Both the position numbers and the translations under genes were made by a program. Positions 16,759 to 25,993 of a stretch of 64,000 bases of DNA are shown one piece after another. The notes beneath the pieces are model-generated. The model was not told the origin of the DNA. It saw nothing but the letters and a program-made list of their open reading frames with translations, and did not search any database. Within the stretch, counting starts at the first letter, position 1. Every line of letters begins with the position of its first letter. Origin of the DNA: Acidimicrobiia bacterium (GTDB taxonomy: Bacteria; Actinomycetota; Acidimicrobiia; Acidimicrobiales; Poriferisodalaceae); assembly GCA_022821985.1 (NCBI GenBank), contig JAJECP010000011.1, positions 21,522 through 85,521 on the forward strand, read 5' to 3'.

Positions 16759-17982
16759 TCAGCATCCGCTGCTGGGGCCCTGCTGCGGATCTAGCACCGG
16801 CGTGGTGGCCTCGGCGATGACGCTGGCCGCTGCTGCGGCCCCCGAACCGCCCATCGGCGCATCCATGGCTCCCAGCACGGCCTCGATGGTGCCGATGGTC
16901 CCGAGCAGCATCGGCGGGTTGAGGTGCCCCATGTGCCCGATGCGGAAGGCAGCATCGGGGTCGCCTTGAATGTTGAGTCCCAAGGTGAGGCCGGCTTCGT
17001 CTTCACATGTATGGCGGATCTGGCCAGCCGGCACCTCGCCCGTGCGAACCAGCGTCACCGAGTTCGAGCGATGCGACGGCACCGGCACGTTCAGCTCGAG
17101 AGCGCCCGGCGCCGACCACGCATCCACCGCAGCGTGCACGGCTCGCGCCATCACATCGTGACGTGCCCAGATGTTCTCCAAGCCCTCCTCGTCGATCATG
17201 TCGAGCGCTTCGGCGAGGCCCCACAGGTGCTGGACCGGCGGGGTGCCGCAGAAGATCCAGTAGTGGGCGTCGGGATCGGTCCGCCGTGACCAGTCCCAGT
17301 AGGCGGTGCGCAGGTCGGCTCGCTGATGCGCCTCCCACGCCTTCGGGCCCACCCAGACAATGCCGAGGCCCGGCGGCACCATCAGGCCCTTCTGGCTGCC
17401 CGCAACCGTCACGTCGACACCCCAGGCATCCATCTCGAAGGGCTCGCAGCCCAGTGATGCCACGCAGTCGGCCATCAGCAGCGCCGGGTGGTCGGCCTCG
17501 TCCAGTGCCCGCCGCACCGCGGCGATGTCATTGCGCACTGTCGTCGAAGTGTCGGTCTGGGCGACGAAGACCGCCGCAAACTCCCGTCCGACGTCGGCAC
17601 GCAGCCGGTCCAGCACGGCATCGAATTCGATGGCTGCCCGATCAGGTGCGTGCAGCACTTCGAACTTGACACCGCTCATCGCGGCCATCTCGGCCCAGTT
17701 CGTGGCGAAGTGACCCACTTCGAGCACGAGCACCTTGTCGCCGCGTGACAGCGTGTTCGTCGTGGCCATCTCCCAGGCACCGTGCCCGTTGGAGATGGCG
17801 ATGTAGGCCCGGTGCTCGGTGCGGGCCAGCGCGGGCAGCCGCTCGAGCAGCGAATAGGTGAGATCGACCACCTCGCCCTCGTAGATGTTCGGGAGGGGAC
17901 GGCGCATCGCGTTCAGCACCCGATCCGGGATGACCGACGGCCCGGGAATCATGACCAGCGGCCGGCCGTATCGCAGCGACAT
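16759..17982 (-). CDS. Class V aminotransferase, serine/alanine-glyoxylate type
   Basis: 407 aa from ATG 17982, chosen for the ggag upstream and the MSLRYGRPLVMIPGPS opening typical of the family. The PLP lysine is Lys198 in GSQKGLMVPPG; the ring-binding Asp lies in LLMADCVASLG. The nearest described enzymes are serine-glyoxylate, alanine-glyoxylate and aspartate-type transaminases, which produce or use glyoxylate. The C-terminal 25 residues are Ala/Ser-rich and probably disordered. It is divergent from the class III aminotransferase 126 bases away, and both may act on glyoxylate or related keto acids. Confidence 0.85.
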   Translation of the reverse strand: MSLRYGRPLVMIPGPSVIPDRVLNAMRRPLPNIYEGEVVDLTYSLLERLPALARTEHRAYIAISNGHGAWEMATTNTLSRGDKVLVLEVGHFATNWAEMAAMSGVKFEVLHAPDRAAIEFDAVLDRLRADVGREFAAVFVAQTDTSTTVRNDIAAVRRALDEADHPALLMADCVASLGCEPFEMDAWGVDVTVAGSQKGLMVPPGLGIVWVGPKAWEAHQRADLRTAYWDWSRRTDPDAHYWIFCGTPPVQHLWGLAEALDMIDEEGLENIWARHDVMARAVHAAVDAWSAPGALELNVPVPSHRSNSVTLVRTGEVPAGQIRHTCEDEAGLTLGLNIQGDPDAAFRIGHMGHLNPPMLLGTIGTIEAVLGAMDAPMGGSGAAAAASVIAEATTPVLDPQQGPSSGC

Positions 17983-18108
17983 CGAAACTCCCTTCAGCGG
18001 CAGCACCCTCGGGCAGGCCGCCAAACGCCATCAGCCTAAAGAGGCTGAGCCTCGGGCACGAGCGCACGCGTAGGCTGCGCCCAGGCTCTCGGGAGCGCAA
18101 ACACGGGG

Positions 18109-19338
18109 GTGTCCACCATGGACAGCAACGCACTCATCCATCCGTATTCGATTGTCGGCCGCAGCGAGAACGAGTTCATTCGGATCGTCTCGGGCGAGGG
18201 CGTCAAACTCACCGACGACGCTGGCAACGAGTACATCGACGGCCTCGCCAGCTTGTGGCTGTGCCAGATCGGCCACGGGAACCGCACCGTCATCGATGCC
18301 ATCGGTGCGCAGCTCGATCAGCTCGCGACCTACAACACCTTCGAGCCCTTCTCCAACGGCCCCGCCGTCGAACTCGCCGAGATGGTCCGCGCCCGATCGC
18401 AGCACCCTGACGGGCGAGTGTTCCTGGCATGTTCGGGCTCCGAAGCCGTGGACACGGCATTGAAGTTCGCCCGTCGCGTTCACCATCTCAAGGGCGACAC
18501 CGATCGGCAGATCATCGTTCGCCGCTCCGCCGGTTACCACGGCGTGAATGTGGGCGGTACCAGCGTGCAGGGCGGAGCTGCGTACCGCGAGGGCTGGGGC
18601 GATCTCATGCCCCACGTGGTCGAGATACCCAACGACGACGTCGAGCCGGCCGCGCAGCTCTTCGCGGAGCAAGGCGAGCGCATTGCGGCGGTCATCTCCG
18701 AGCCCATTCAGGGCGCCGGAGGCGTTGTTCCGCCGCCACCGGGGTATTTCGAGGGGCTTCGGCGACTGTGCACCGAACACGGCGCTTTGTTGATCTTCGA
18801 CGAGGTCATCTGCGGCTTCGGACGCACCGGGAGCTGGTTCGCCGGTCAGACCTTCGGCGTGGCACCGGACATGTTCACGTTCGCGAAGGGCGTCACGTCG
18901 GGCTACATCCCCTTGGCCGGCGTGCTGGTGTCACGCGACATCGCCGACCTGCTCGAGGCCGACGAGACCAAGTTCATGCACGGCTACACCTACTCCGGTC
19001 ACCCGACAGCTTGCGCGGCCGGGATTGCGAATATCGGCGTCATCGAGTCTGAAGGCCTGGTCGATCGGGCAAGCGAGATCGGCGACCGGATGGAAGAGGG
19101 CTTCCTGGCGCTCCAAGGCGACGGGATGATCGACAGCTACCGCGGACTTGGCGGTATCTGGGCCTGCGACTTGGGCCGAGACGCCACCGAGGCCAAGGAG
19201 GCCTTCCTCAAGCGAGGTGTCATTACACGGTCCATCGGCAATGCACTCGCGTTCTGCCCGCCGCTCATCATCACCGACGACGAGATCGGACTGCTGTTCG
19301 ACCGGCTCGACGATGCGCTGCGCGCCACGGCGCCCTAG
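18109..19338 (+). CDS. Class III (PLP) aminotransferase
   Basis: 409 aa from GTG 18109 (ATG 18118 is an alternative with three fewer residues). Landmarks: SGSEAVDTALKFAR, RSAGYHGVN, LIFDEVICGFGRTG and the Schiff-base Lys near residue 260 in FTFAKGVTSG. It resembles beta-alanine/omega-amino acid:pyruvate transaminases. It is complete, unlike the copy at the window start, and is a different paralogue. It heads a same-strand group with the NTF2-like protein and two amidohydrolases, suggesting joint breakdown of an N-substituted amino compound. Confidence 0.9.
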   Translation: MSTMDSNALIHPYSIVGRSENEFIRIVSGEGVKLTDDAGNEYIDGLASLWLCQIGHGNRTVIDAIGAQLDQLATYNTFEPFSNGPAVELAEMVRARSQHPDGRVFLACSGSEAVDTALKFARRVHHLKGDTDRQIIVRRSAGYHGVNVGGTSVQGGAAYREGWGDLMPHVVEIPNDDVEPAAQLFAEQGERIAAVISEPIQGAGGVVPPPPGYFEGLRRLCTEHGALLIFDEVICGFGRTGSWFAGQTFGVAPDMFTFAKGVTSGYIPLAGVLVSRDIADLLEADETKFMHGYTYSGHPTACAAGIANIGVIESEGLVDRASEIGDRMEEGFLALQGDGMIDSYRGLGGIWACDLGRDATEAKEAFLKRGVITRSIGNALAFCPPLIITDDEIGLLFDRLDDALRATAP

Positions 19339-19392
19339 AGGCTGGGCCGAATCGCTTCGCAACATCGCTTCGCAACAGGAGGAATGACGACA

Positions 19393-19821
19393 ATGGAGAG
19401 TGCCGAGACGCGGGCATTGATGGAGCGCTACTACGCAGCGCTCACCACCGCAGACCGAGACACCATGCTTGAGTGTCTCGACCCGGAGGTCACATGGGTG
19501 CTGCCCGAGACGGCCGCCCAGGGCAACGCCGTCGACACGATGACAGGCGCAAAAGAGGTGGTGGAGGCCTTGGGAGGTCGTGTCGTCAGGCAGACCTTCG
19601 ACATCTCCCAGCCGATCAGCCTCGAAGTCCGCAGGATGATCGTCGACGGCGGAACCGCCGTCGTGCAGCAGCGGCTGACGGCCACCGCCAAGGCCACCGG
19701 TCGCGACTACGACAACCAGTACTGCTGGGTGTACGACTGCCGCGACGGTTTGATCGCCCACATGGAGGAATACACCGACACGCTCTACGCGGCTCAGCGG
19801 ATGGGCTGGGAGACAACATGA
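19393..19821 (+). CDS. SnoaL/NTF2-like protein
   Basis: 142 aa from ATG 19393, ten bases after aggagg (19377-19382); ATG 19384 lies too close to that site. The pattern is that of NTF2-like cone folds: an N-terminal helix with MERYYAALTTADRDTMLECL, the strand DPEVTWVLP, and a C-terminal HMEEYTDT segment. Members bind or isomerise small hydrophobic molecules. No catalytic assignment is possible. Its stop overlaps the next start as ATGA, so the two are translationally coupled and the amidohydrolase is its likely partner. Confidence 0.75.
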   Translation: MESAETRALMERYYAALTTADRDTMLECLDPEVTWVLPETAAQGNAVDTMTGAKEVVEALGGRVVRQTFDISQPISLEVRRMIVDGGTAVVQQRLTATAKATGRDYDNQYCWVYDCRDGLIAHMEEYTDTLYAAQRMGWETT

Positions 19822-21515
19822 GCACCTACGACATCGTCATCAAGGACGGGATGATCTTCGATGGCACCGGGGCACCGAGGGTGCGCGGCGACGTCGGCAT
19901 CGCCGGTGGGCGCATCGCCGCTGTCGGCCGGGTCGACGCCCGCGAGGGCGCCAAGGTCATCGACGCCTCCGGTATGCACATTGCCCCCGGCTTCGTCGAC
20001 CTGCACACGCACTACGACGCGCAGGTTTTCTGGGACCCCTACTGCACGCTGTCGGGCTGGCACGGCATCACCTCGGTCGCCATCGGCAACTGCGGCTTCG
20101 GCTTCGCCCCGGTGGATCCCGACATGCGCGAGTACGCCATGCGCTCCATGACCCGGGTCGAGGCCATCCCCTACGAGTCGATGCGCCAGGGCATGCCCTG
20201 GGACTGGGTGACCTTCCCGGAGTATCTGGACAGCCTCGAACGCACGCCCAAGGCGATGAACATCCTGCCGTACGTGCCGATCGGCCCGATGCTGGTGATG
20301 GTGCTCGGCCTCGATGATGCGAAGTCTGGGCGGCTGCCCACCGAAGGCGAGCACGAGATGCTGGCCAAGCTGGTGCACGAGGCGATGGATGCGGGCGGCT
20401 GCGGCTGGTCGGCACAGCGGCTGCCGCCGACCGGGCCCGCTGCGGTGCAGCGCGACTGGGACGGCACGCCGATGCCGACCGACATGATGAACGACGAGAC
20501 CGCCCGGGTGCTGGCCCGCGTGCTGGCCGAGCGCAACGAGGGCGTCGTGCAGATGACGCTCACCAGCGGCAACGTCGCCCACGACATGGCCCACCTCGAG
20601 GAGATCGCATCGATCAGCGGCCGGCCGCTGCTGCACAACGTGGTGCAGGCGTTCGAGGACAAGCCAAACATCCACCGCCGTCAGATCGAATGGCTGGAGC
20701 GCTGCCGCGAGCAGGGCGTTCCGGTGTACGGCCAGGGCGTGACCAGCGATGCCGGCTTCACCTTCACTCTCGAAGACTGGAATCTCTACGACGACTCCGA
20801 GGCCTGGATGGAAGCCTGCATGGGCGACAAGGCCGAACGCCTGGCCAAGATGGCCGATCCGAGCCGCCGCCAGGCGCTCAAGGACACGATGCCCCGCACC
20901 GCGACCGCGGGCATCGAGACCGTGACCATCCTGTCGCCGCGCAGCGAATCGACCGAGCAGTACCGGGAGATGTCGGTGGGCCAGGCGGCAGAGGTGGCGG
21001 GCAAGCACCCGGTGGACCTCATGCTCGACGTGGCCGTGACGGACGGGCTCGACACCTTGTTCTTCGTGGCGCCGCCGCAGGGCAGCTCAGAGCTGCTGCG
21101 CGACGTGGTGCAGTACCCGCACATGCTGTTCGGCGTGTCCGACGGCGGGGCACATACGAAGTTCCTCACGGCAGGGCGCTACCCCACCGAAACGCTGTCC
21201 GAACAGGTGCGTGAGAACCAGTGGGTGACCTACGAGGAAGCGCATCGTCGGCTGGCGGCGCTTCCCGCGCAGCTCGCCGGATTCCGCGACCGGGGCCTCA
21301 TCCGCCAAGGCGGTCCTGCTGACGTCGTGGTGTACGACCCCGAGAACCTGGCAGTCGGCCCGAACGAGGTGGTGCACGACCTGCCGGGCGGCGAGTGGCG
21401 CCGCATCCAGCGGGCCAGCGGCTACCGCAGCGTCATCGTGAACGGCGCCGAGACCATTTCCGAAGACACCCAGACCGAGACCTACAGCGGCCAGCTCCTC
21501 CGCCACGGCGGCTAG
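19818..21515 (+). CDS. N-acyl-D-amino-acid deacylase-type amidohydrolase
   Basis: 565 aa from ATG 19818, overlapping the previous stop by four bases. The amidohydrolase superfamily fold is clear: an N-terminal beta sandwich, the metal motif DLHTHYDAQ with His63 and His65, the GNCGFGFAP turn typical of D-aminoacylases, a later GVSDGGAH segment with the catalytic Asp, and a C-terminal sandwich (GGPADVVVYDPE). Enzymes of this group hydrolyse N-acyl-D-amino acids or related amides using one or two metal ions in the cytoplasm. Exact substrate unknown. Nearby aminotransferases could take over the released amino acid. Confidence 0.85.
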   Translation: MSTYDIVIKDGMIFDGTGAPRVRGDVGIAGGRIAAVGRVDAREGAKVIDASGMHIAPGFVDLHTHYDAQVFWDPYCTLSGWHGITSVAIGNCGFGFAPVDPDMREYAMRSMTRVEAIPYESMRQGMPWDWVTFPEYLDSLERTPKAMNILPYVPIGPMLVMVLGLDDAKSGRLPTEGEHEMLAKLVHEAMDAGGCGWSAQRLPPTGPAAVQRDWDGTPMPTDMMNDETARVLARVLAERNEGVVQMTLTSGNVAHDMAHLEEIASISGRPLLHNVVQAFEDKPNIHRRQIEWLERCREQGVPVYGQGVTSDAGFTFTLEDWNLYDDSEAWMEACMGDKAERLAKMADPSRRQALKDTMPRTATAGIETVTILSPRSESTEQYREMSVGQAAEVAGKHPVDLMLDVAVTDGLDTLFFVAPPQGSSELLRDVVQYPHMLFGVSDGGAHTKFLTAGRYPTETLSEQVRENQWVTYEEAHRRLAALPAQLAGFRDRGLIRQGGPADVVVYDPENLAVGPNEVVHDLPGGEWRRIQRASGYRSVIVNGAETISEDTQTETYSGQLLRHGG

Positions 21516-21544
21516 CGGCCCGCACCTGCAACCCAGGGGGGATC

Positions 21545-22705
21545 ATGACGACGTACGCAGGCGAGCGGCTGATTCACGACACCGACAGCCATCTGATGGA
21601 ACCGGTGGATTGGCTGGCGAGCTACGCCGACAGTTCCGTGGCCGCCAAACTCCGGGATCTGAGCTTGTTGGGCGGGGGCGACGCGGCGACGCACGAGCTG
21701 GTGGAGCAGTGCTGGGCGCGGCGCGACGATCCCGAGGAAACGGCGAAGCTGGCAGCCGACGTGGTCGGCGGGCCGAAGGGTTACTTCGCCTACGGCTCCA
21801 TGGACGCACACGAACGGGTCGGAGCGCTCGACCAGCTGGGCTTCGCCAGCCAGCTCGTGTTCACGACGTTCGCGCACACGCAGTTCCACGCTCGCGGCGA
21901 TGTCGATCTGGCGTACGGCGGCGCCTCGGCGCACAACCGCGGCATCGCCGACTTCTGCTCGGTCGACCCGCGGCTGCTGGGCGTGGCGTTCGTGCCGCTG
22001 GAAGATCCGCAGCGCACCGTCGAGTGCGCTCGGGAGGCCATCGAGGTGGGATGCCGGGCCGCATGGATCCCCCACGGCGTGCCGACCACGATGAGTCCCA
22101 CGCATCCCGACTTCGACCCGCTGTGGGCGCTGCTGAGCGAGGCCGGCGTGCCGGTACTGATGCACCTCGGGCCGAACGGCGGCAACCAACTGCCGAAGAC
22201 GTACCACAACAACGGGCGTGTTCCGGGCAAGGACTTCGTGGGCGGCGGCGAGAACATGCGCTCGAAGGACTTCCTGAACCTGTACCACGACGCCGAGAAC
22301 CTGCTGTCCTGCATGGTGCTCGACGGCATCTTCGAGAAGTTCCCCGAGCTGCGCTGCGGGCTGATCGAGCTGGGCGCCGGGTGGGTGCCGAACCTGCTGC
22401 GCTCGCTGGACAACAGCGTCAAGGCGTTCGGCCGTCACGAGCCCGAGCTGTCCAAGCTGACCATGGCTCCCTCGGACTACATCCGCCGCCAGGTGCGGTT
22501 CACGCCCTGGCACTTCGAGGACGTGGGCTGGCTGGTGGCCAACAGCGGGCCGGAGCTGTTCCTGTTCTCGTCGGACTGGCCGCACCCTGAAGGAGGCCGC
22601 GACCCAATCGCCGAGTTCCAGGCCTCGTTCACGGCGGCCGGCCTCAACGAGGGTGTCACAGCGCCGTTCTGGGCCGGCAACGCCTCGTTCCTGCTCGGCG
22701 TCTAG
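21545..22705 (+). CDS. Amidohydrolase-2 (ACMSD-like) family protein
   Basis: 386 aa from ATG 21545 with a G-rich ribosome site just upstream. The N-terminus HDTDSHLMEP corresponds to the first metal motif; VLMHLGPNG gives the strand 5 His, and FLFSSDWPHPEG the strand 8 Asp. This is the decarboxylase/hydrolase branch that includes ACMSD and related enzymes, often found in aromatic or amide breakdown. It follows the D-aminoacylase-type gene by 29 bases and probably shares its transcript. Product and substrate are not assigned. Confidence 0.85.
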   Translation: MTTYAGERLIHDTDSHLMEPVDWLASYADSSVAAKLRDLSLLGGGDAATHELVEQCWARRDDPEETAKLAADVVGGPKGYFAYGSMDAHERVGALDQLGFASQLVFTTFAHTQFHARGDVDLAYGGASAHNRGIADFCSVDPRLLGVAFVPLEDPQRTVECAREAIEVGCRAAWIPHGVPTTMSPTHPDFDPLWALLSEAGVPVLMHLGPNGGNQLPKTYHNNGRVPGKDFVGGGENMRSKDFLNLYHDAENLLSCMVLDGIFEKFPELRCGLIELGAGWVPNLLRSLDNSVKAFGRHEPELSKLTMAPSDYIRRQVRFTPWHFEDVGWLVANSGPELFLFSSDWPHPEGGRDPIAEFQASFTAAGLNEGVTAPFWAGNASFLLGV

Positions 22706-22801
22706 CGCTGCTGGGGCCCACGTGGGCCGGCAGTAGATTTGGCGTCATAGCGCTGCGACGGCCGCGCCCGGCGGCACGCGTCGCGGCGCAGGAGAGCAGA
22801 C

Positions 22802-23410
22802 ATGGCTGAGAATCCCGATCAGCATTCCGAAGGCCGACGGTCCCGCACAGCCCTGCTCGTCGTGGACGTGCAGCCCACCTTCTGCGAAGGCGGCGCACTC
22901 GGGGTCGAGGGCGGCAACGACGTCGCCGCCAATGTGGCCGACTTGCTCGCCGGCGACCACGGCTACGACTTGGTAGTGACTACCCAGGACTGGCACATCG
23001 ACCCGGGTGATCACTTCAGCGACGAGCCCGACTTCGTCGACACATGGCCGCCCCACGGCGTGGCCGGCACCGCGGAGGCCGAGCTGCACCCTGCACTCGA
23101 CGCTGTAGCCGGCCGCATCGACGCGGGCGTGCGCAAGGGCATGCACGCCGCGGCATATTCCGGCTTCGAAGGCGTCGACGGCGACGGCCGGACCCTCAAC
23201 GACCTGCTGAGCTCTGCAGGAGTACGTGAAGTCGATGTGGTCGGTATCGCCTTCGACCATTGCGTTCGTGCCACCGCGATGGACGCTGCTGCGAACGGTT
23301 ACGCGACCACGGTGATCGAGGGGCTCTCCGCCTCGGTGGCGCCCGAGACCGAAGCCGCAGCACGCACCCAGCTCGCCGATGCTGGCATCGAGGTCATCAC
23401 CTCTCGCTGA
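22802..23410 (+). CDS. pncA: Nicotinamidase (isochorismatase-like hydrolase)
   Basis: 202 aa from ATG 22802. The full nicotinamidase set is visible: catalytic Asp22 in LVVDVQ, Lys112 in RKGMHAAAYSGFEG and Cys154 in AFDHCVRATA, with metal ligands Asp63, His65 and His71 in TQDWHIDPGDHF. The enzyme hydrolyses nicotinamide to nicotinate and ammonia for NAD salvage. The AAYSGFEG segment is the classical nicotinamidase substrate loop, which sets it apart from general isochorismatases. Preceded by a weak aggag site. It stands alone between the amidohydrolase and the chorismate mutase. Confidence 0.88.
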   Translation: MAENPDQHSEGRRSRTALLVVDVQPTFCEGGALGVEGGNDVAANVADLLAGDHGYDLVVTTQDWHIDPGDHFSDEPDFVDTWPPHGVAGTAEAELHPALDAVAGRIDAGVRKGMHAAAYSGFEGVDGDGRTLNDLLSSAGVREVDVVGIAFDHCVRATAMDAAANGYATTVIEGLSASVAPETEAAARTQLADAGIEVITSR

Positions 23411-23444
23411 ACTGCCAGCTCAGCCGCTTGGCAGCATCGACGGT

Positions 23445-23759
23445 CTAGAGGGTTTCCTGCTCGATCGTGAACTCGCTGGCCGTTTCGGCAATGCGTTTGT
23501 GGTTGCGGATCACCTCGTCCATCACGAAGTGGACGAACCTCTCGCAGAAGTCGGGATCGAGTCCCTCGGCCAAGGCAAGCCGGCGCAAGCCGTCCACCTG
23601 CTCATGCTGGCGAGGCAGGTCAACCGGCGGCAGGTCGTTCGCAGCCTTGTAGACGCCGATGTCATGAGTGATGCGGAAGCGCTCCGCGAGCAGGCGCACC
23701 AGCTCGGTGTCGACCTTGTCGATGCTGCGGCGGAAGGCAGCGAGCTCGTCGTCGGACAT
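23445..23759 (-). CDS. Chorismate mutase, type II (AroQ fold)
   Basis: 104 aa from ATG 23759. An all-helical protein with the AroQ order: helix 1 FRRSIDKVDTELVRLLAERF carrying the arginine that contacts chorismate, a basic/acidic stretch IGVYKAAND, then helix 3 FCERFVHFVMDEVIRNHKRI. It converts chorismate to prephenate for Phe/Tyr synthesis. A short free-standing mutase of this size is common in actinobacteria. It is convergent with the nicotinamidase gene. No partner DAHP synthase or dehydratase is nearby. Confidence 0.85.
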   Translation of the reverse strand: MSDDELAAFRRSIDKVDTELVRLLAERFRITHDIGVYKAANDLPPVDLPRQHEQVDGLRRLALAEGLDPDFCERFVHFVMDEVIRNHKRIAETASEFTIEQETL

Positions 23760-23866
23760 CGGCCCTGTTTCTAGCCCATCGAGCCGCGACAGCCACGGGA
23801 GGAGGAGTGCAGCAGACCCGGCGGTGCACCGGCGGGGGCGGGCAGGGCTTGGCTACGGTTTGCGCC

Positions 23867-25063
23867 GTGAGTGCCTCAGGTGCTGATCGCGGCCTGCGTG
23901 GCCGCACGGCCGTTGCAGGTGTCGGCGAGACCACCTACTACAAGCGTGGCCAGTCGACCGATCCTGAATTCGTGCTGGTCGTGAAGGCGATCTTGGCCGC
24001 GTGTAAGGACGCGGGCATCAACCCACGCGAGATCGACGGGTTCTGCTCGTACAGCAACGACCGCAATACGCCCGCCAGGCTGGCCAACGCCCTCGGTCTC
24101 GAAGAGTTGCGCTACTCCAACATGCAATGGGGCGGCGGGGGCGGCGGTGCTGCAGCCGTCGTGCAGAACGCCGCCAGTGCCGTGCACGCCGGATCGGCCA
24201 ACGTCGTGGTGGCCTACCGGGGTTTGGCTCAGGGCCAGTTCGGCCGCTTCGGCCAGGGCGGGCGACGACCGGCCGTGCGGGGCGAGTTCGCCTACACGCT
24301 CCCCTACGGCGTGATGAGCCCGGCCCAGATGTACGCGATGCGCACCACCCGGCTCATGTGGGAGCACGGCATCGATCGCTCCACCATGCGGGCAGTGGCG
24401 CTGGCTGCCTACCACCACGCCCAGAACAACCCCCGGGCGGTCATGTACGGCCGACCGCTCGACGCCGAGACGTACGACTCGTCCCGCTGGATCACCGAAC
24501 CGTTCCGTCTGTACGACTGCTGCCTCGAGAACGACGGCGGCGCGGCCATGATCGTCACGTCTGCCGAGCGCGCCGCCGATCTCAGCGACACGCCGGTGCT
24601 GGTGTTGGCGGCTCAGCAGAGCGGCGGGCACCGCTCGGGCGCCTGGGTCCACAACCCGACCGACTACGCGACCTCCAGCTTCAAGCTCGGGGCGCAGCAC
24701 CTCTACGAGCAGGCCGGCGTGACACCCGACGACGTAGACGTCGTGCAGAGCTACGAAAACTTCACCGGTGCCGTGGTGATGAGCCTCATCGAGCACGGTC
24801 TGTGCACCTACGAGAACGCCAACGAGGTGCTGACGTTCGAGAACCTGCGAGCGGACGGGGGGAGCATCCCGCTGAACACCAGCGGCGGCAACCTTGCCGA
24901 GTGCTACATGCACGGGCTCGGCATGCAGATCGAGGCGGTGCGGCAGGTCCGCGGCGACTCCACCAACCAGGTGCCGAACGTCAACGTGTCGCTCTCCAAC
25001 GCCGGACCGATGGTCGAGATCGCCTCCACTGCGATCTACGGCACCACTGAGGCGCTCGGATGA
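23867..25063 (+). CDS. Thiolase-like (SCP-x type) acyltransferase
   Basis: 398 aa from GTG 23867. An in-frame GTG at 23807 sits directly on a ggaggag site with no spacing, so the later start is preferred; it shows no clear ribosome site. The sequence has the thiolase fold of the lipid-transfer/SCP-x branch: a glycine-rich NMQWGGGGGGAAAVVQNA helix, CLENDGGAAMIV, and NTSGGNLAECYMHGLG near the end. The reactive Cys of classical thiolases is not obvious, typical of this subgroup. It works with the DUF35 protein encoded ten bases downstream, a pairing known from steroid and acyl-CoA aldolase/thiolase complexes. Confidence 0.85.
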   Translation: MSASGADRGLRGRTAVAGVGETTYYKRGQSTDPEFVLVVKAILAACKDAGINPREIDGFCSYSNDRNTPARLANALGLEELRYSNMQWGGGGGGAAAVVQNAASAVHAGSANVVVAYRGLAQGQFGRFGQGGRRPAVRGEFAYTLPYGVMSPAQMYAMRTTRLMWEHGIDRSTMRAVALAAYHHAQNNPRAVMYGRPLDAETYDSSRWITEPFRLYDCCLENDGGAAMIVTSAERAADLSDTPVLVLAAQQSGGHRSGAWVHNPTDYATSSFKLGAQHLYEQAGVTPDDVDVVQSYENFTGAVVMSLIEHGLCTYENANEVLTFENLRADGGSIPLNTSGGNLAECYMHGLGMQIEAVRQVRGDSTNQVPNVNVSLSNAGPMVEIASTAIYGTTEALG

Positions 25064-25073
25064 GGGCGCCCCG

Positions 25074-25532
25074 ATGAGCGCGCTCGCCGAGGCCAGCTAC
25101 CTGCCGGAAGGCCTCACCCAGCCTGCTCCGATGCGCGACGGGATGGATGCGCCGTACTGGGAGGGCACTCGCGCGCACGAGTTGCGAGTGCAGCGCTGCG
25201 CCGACTGCGGCACCCACCAATGGGGGCCCGACTGGGTGTGCCATGCCTGCCAGTCGCTCAATGTCGAGTGGGTGACGGTCGAGCCCACAGCGCGCATCTA
25301 CTCCTGGCAGCGCGTGCATCACCCGGTGCATCCGGCGCTGGCCGACCACGGCCCGTACATCGTGGTGCTGGTCGAACTGCCCCACGCCGACAACCTGCGC
25401 ATGCTCGGCAACCTGCTCGGCGACCCGATGCAGGACATCGTCATAGGCAGCGACGTCGAGGCCGTCTTCGAAGACCACGACAACGGCAACCCGCCCTACA
25501 CCCTCGTCCAGTGGCAGGTCACCAGCAGCTGA
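25074..25532 (+). CDS. DUF35 OB-fold protein with zinc ribbon
   Basis: 152 aa from ATG 25074. A rubredoxin-like zinc ribbon is formed by Cys42, Cys45, Cys56 and Cys59 (CADCGTHQWGPDWVCHAC). The OB-fold follows, with a YSWQRVHHPVHP strand. DUF35 proteins are encoded next to thiolase-like proteins and form complexes with them, binding acyl-CoA (known for steroid side-chain aldolases). The gene begins ten bases after the thiolase stop, so it is surely co-translated. Confidence 0.88.
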   Translation: MSALAEASYLPEGLTQPAPMRDGMDAPYWEGTRAHELRVQRCADCGTHQWGPDWVCHACQSLNVEWVTVEPTARIYSWQRVHHPVHPALADHGPYIVVLVELPHADNLRMLGNLLGDPMQDIVIGSDVEAVFEDHDNGNPPYTLVQWQVTSS

Positions 25533-25538
25533 CGTCCT

Positions 25539-25757
25539 CTATCGATCGGGCATGTGAGTCGCAGATGCAGGATGGACTTGTAGCTGGGTGTGCTGAGCGA
25601 GCGCTGTGAAATCGCGCTCGGCGTTCAGCACCTCTGCGCCGCTCCCGATGGCAATCGCAGCAATGAGGCAGTCGATCATGTTGCGCACCGTCGCGCCAGA
25701 CCGTCGGCACGTTCGGTACAGCAGCGCCGCTCGCTGGCAATCAACTGTTTCCGCCGG
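25539..25757 (-). pseudogene. VapC toxin, C-terminal fragment
   Basis: The minus-strand frame here reads as the last 70 residues of a PIN-domain toxin: AALLYRTCRRSGATVRNMID with the conserved third aspartate, then IAAIAIGSGAEVLNAERDF and ALAQHT. The N-terminal half with the first catalytic Asp and Glu is missing, so the toxin should be inactive. It lies 26 bases after the intact VapB-like gene, in the order expected for vapBC. The lost segment indicates an internal deletion. Confidence 0.7.
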
Positions 25758-25783
25758 TTGGCCGACACTGCCAGCGCGCTGTG

Positions 25784-25993
25784 TCACAGGTGCTCGATGC
25801 GGCCTCCACGCGTGGCTTCCAGGTCGCCGTCCCAACCGGTGCCGCGCATGGCGAGTGCTTCTTCGAGCGACATCGGTTCCTCGGAGGCGAGTTCTAATGC
25901 GAAGTTCACCGCAGCCCGCTTGCTGCTGAGTCCATAGCGCTGCATGACACGCATGCACGCCGCCTCGTCGATGTCGATGTTTGTGCGTGCCAT
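25784..25993 (-). CDS. vapB: VapB-type antitoxin (orphaned)
   Basis: 69 aa from ATG 25993. The opening MARTNIDIDE followed by a helix with YGLSSKRAAVNFAL is the VapB pattern for binding DNA as a dimer, and the tail AMRGTGWDGDLEA is the usual toxin-wrapping segment. An ACTATT hexamer lies just before the ATG, so the message may be leaderless. Its toxin partner is only a fragment, so the antitoxin now acts alone or counters related toxins elsewhere. Confidence 0.75.
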   Translation of the reverse strand: MARTNIDIDEAACMRVMQRYGLSSKRAAVNFALELASEEPMSLEEALAMRGTGWDGDLEATRGGRIEHL

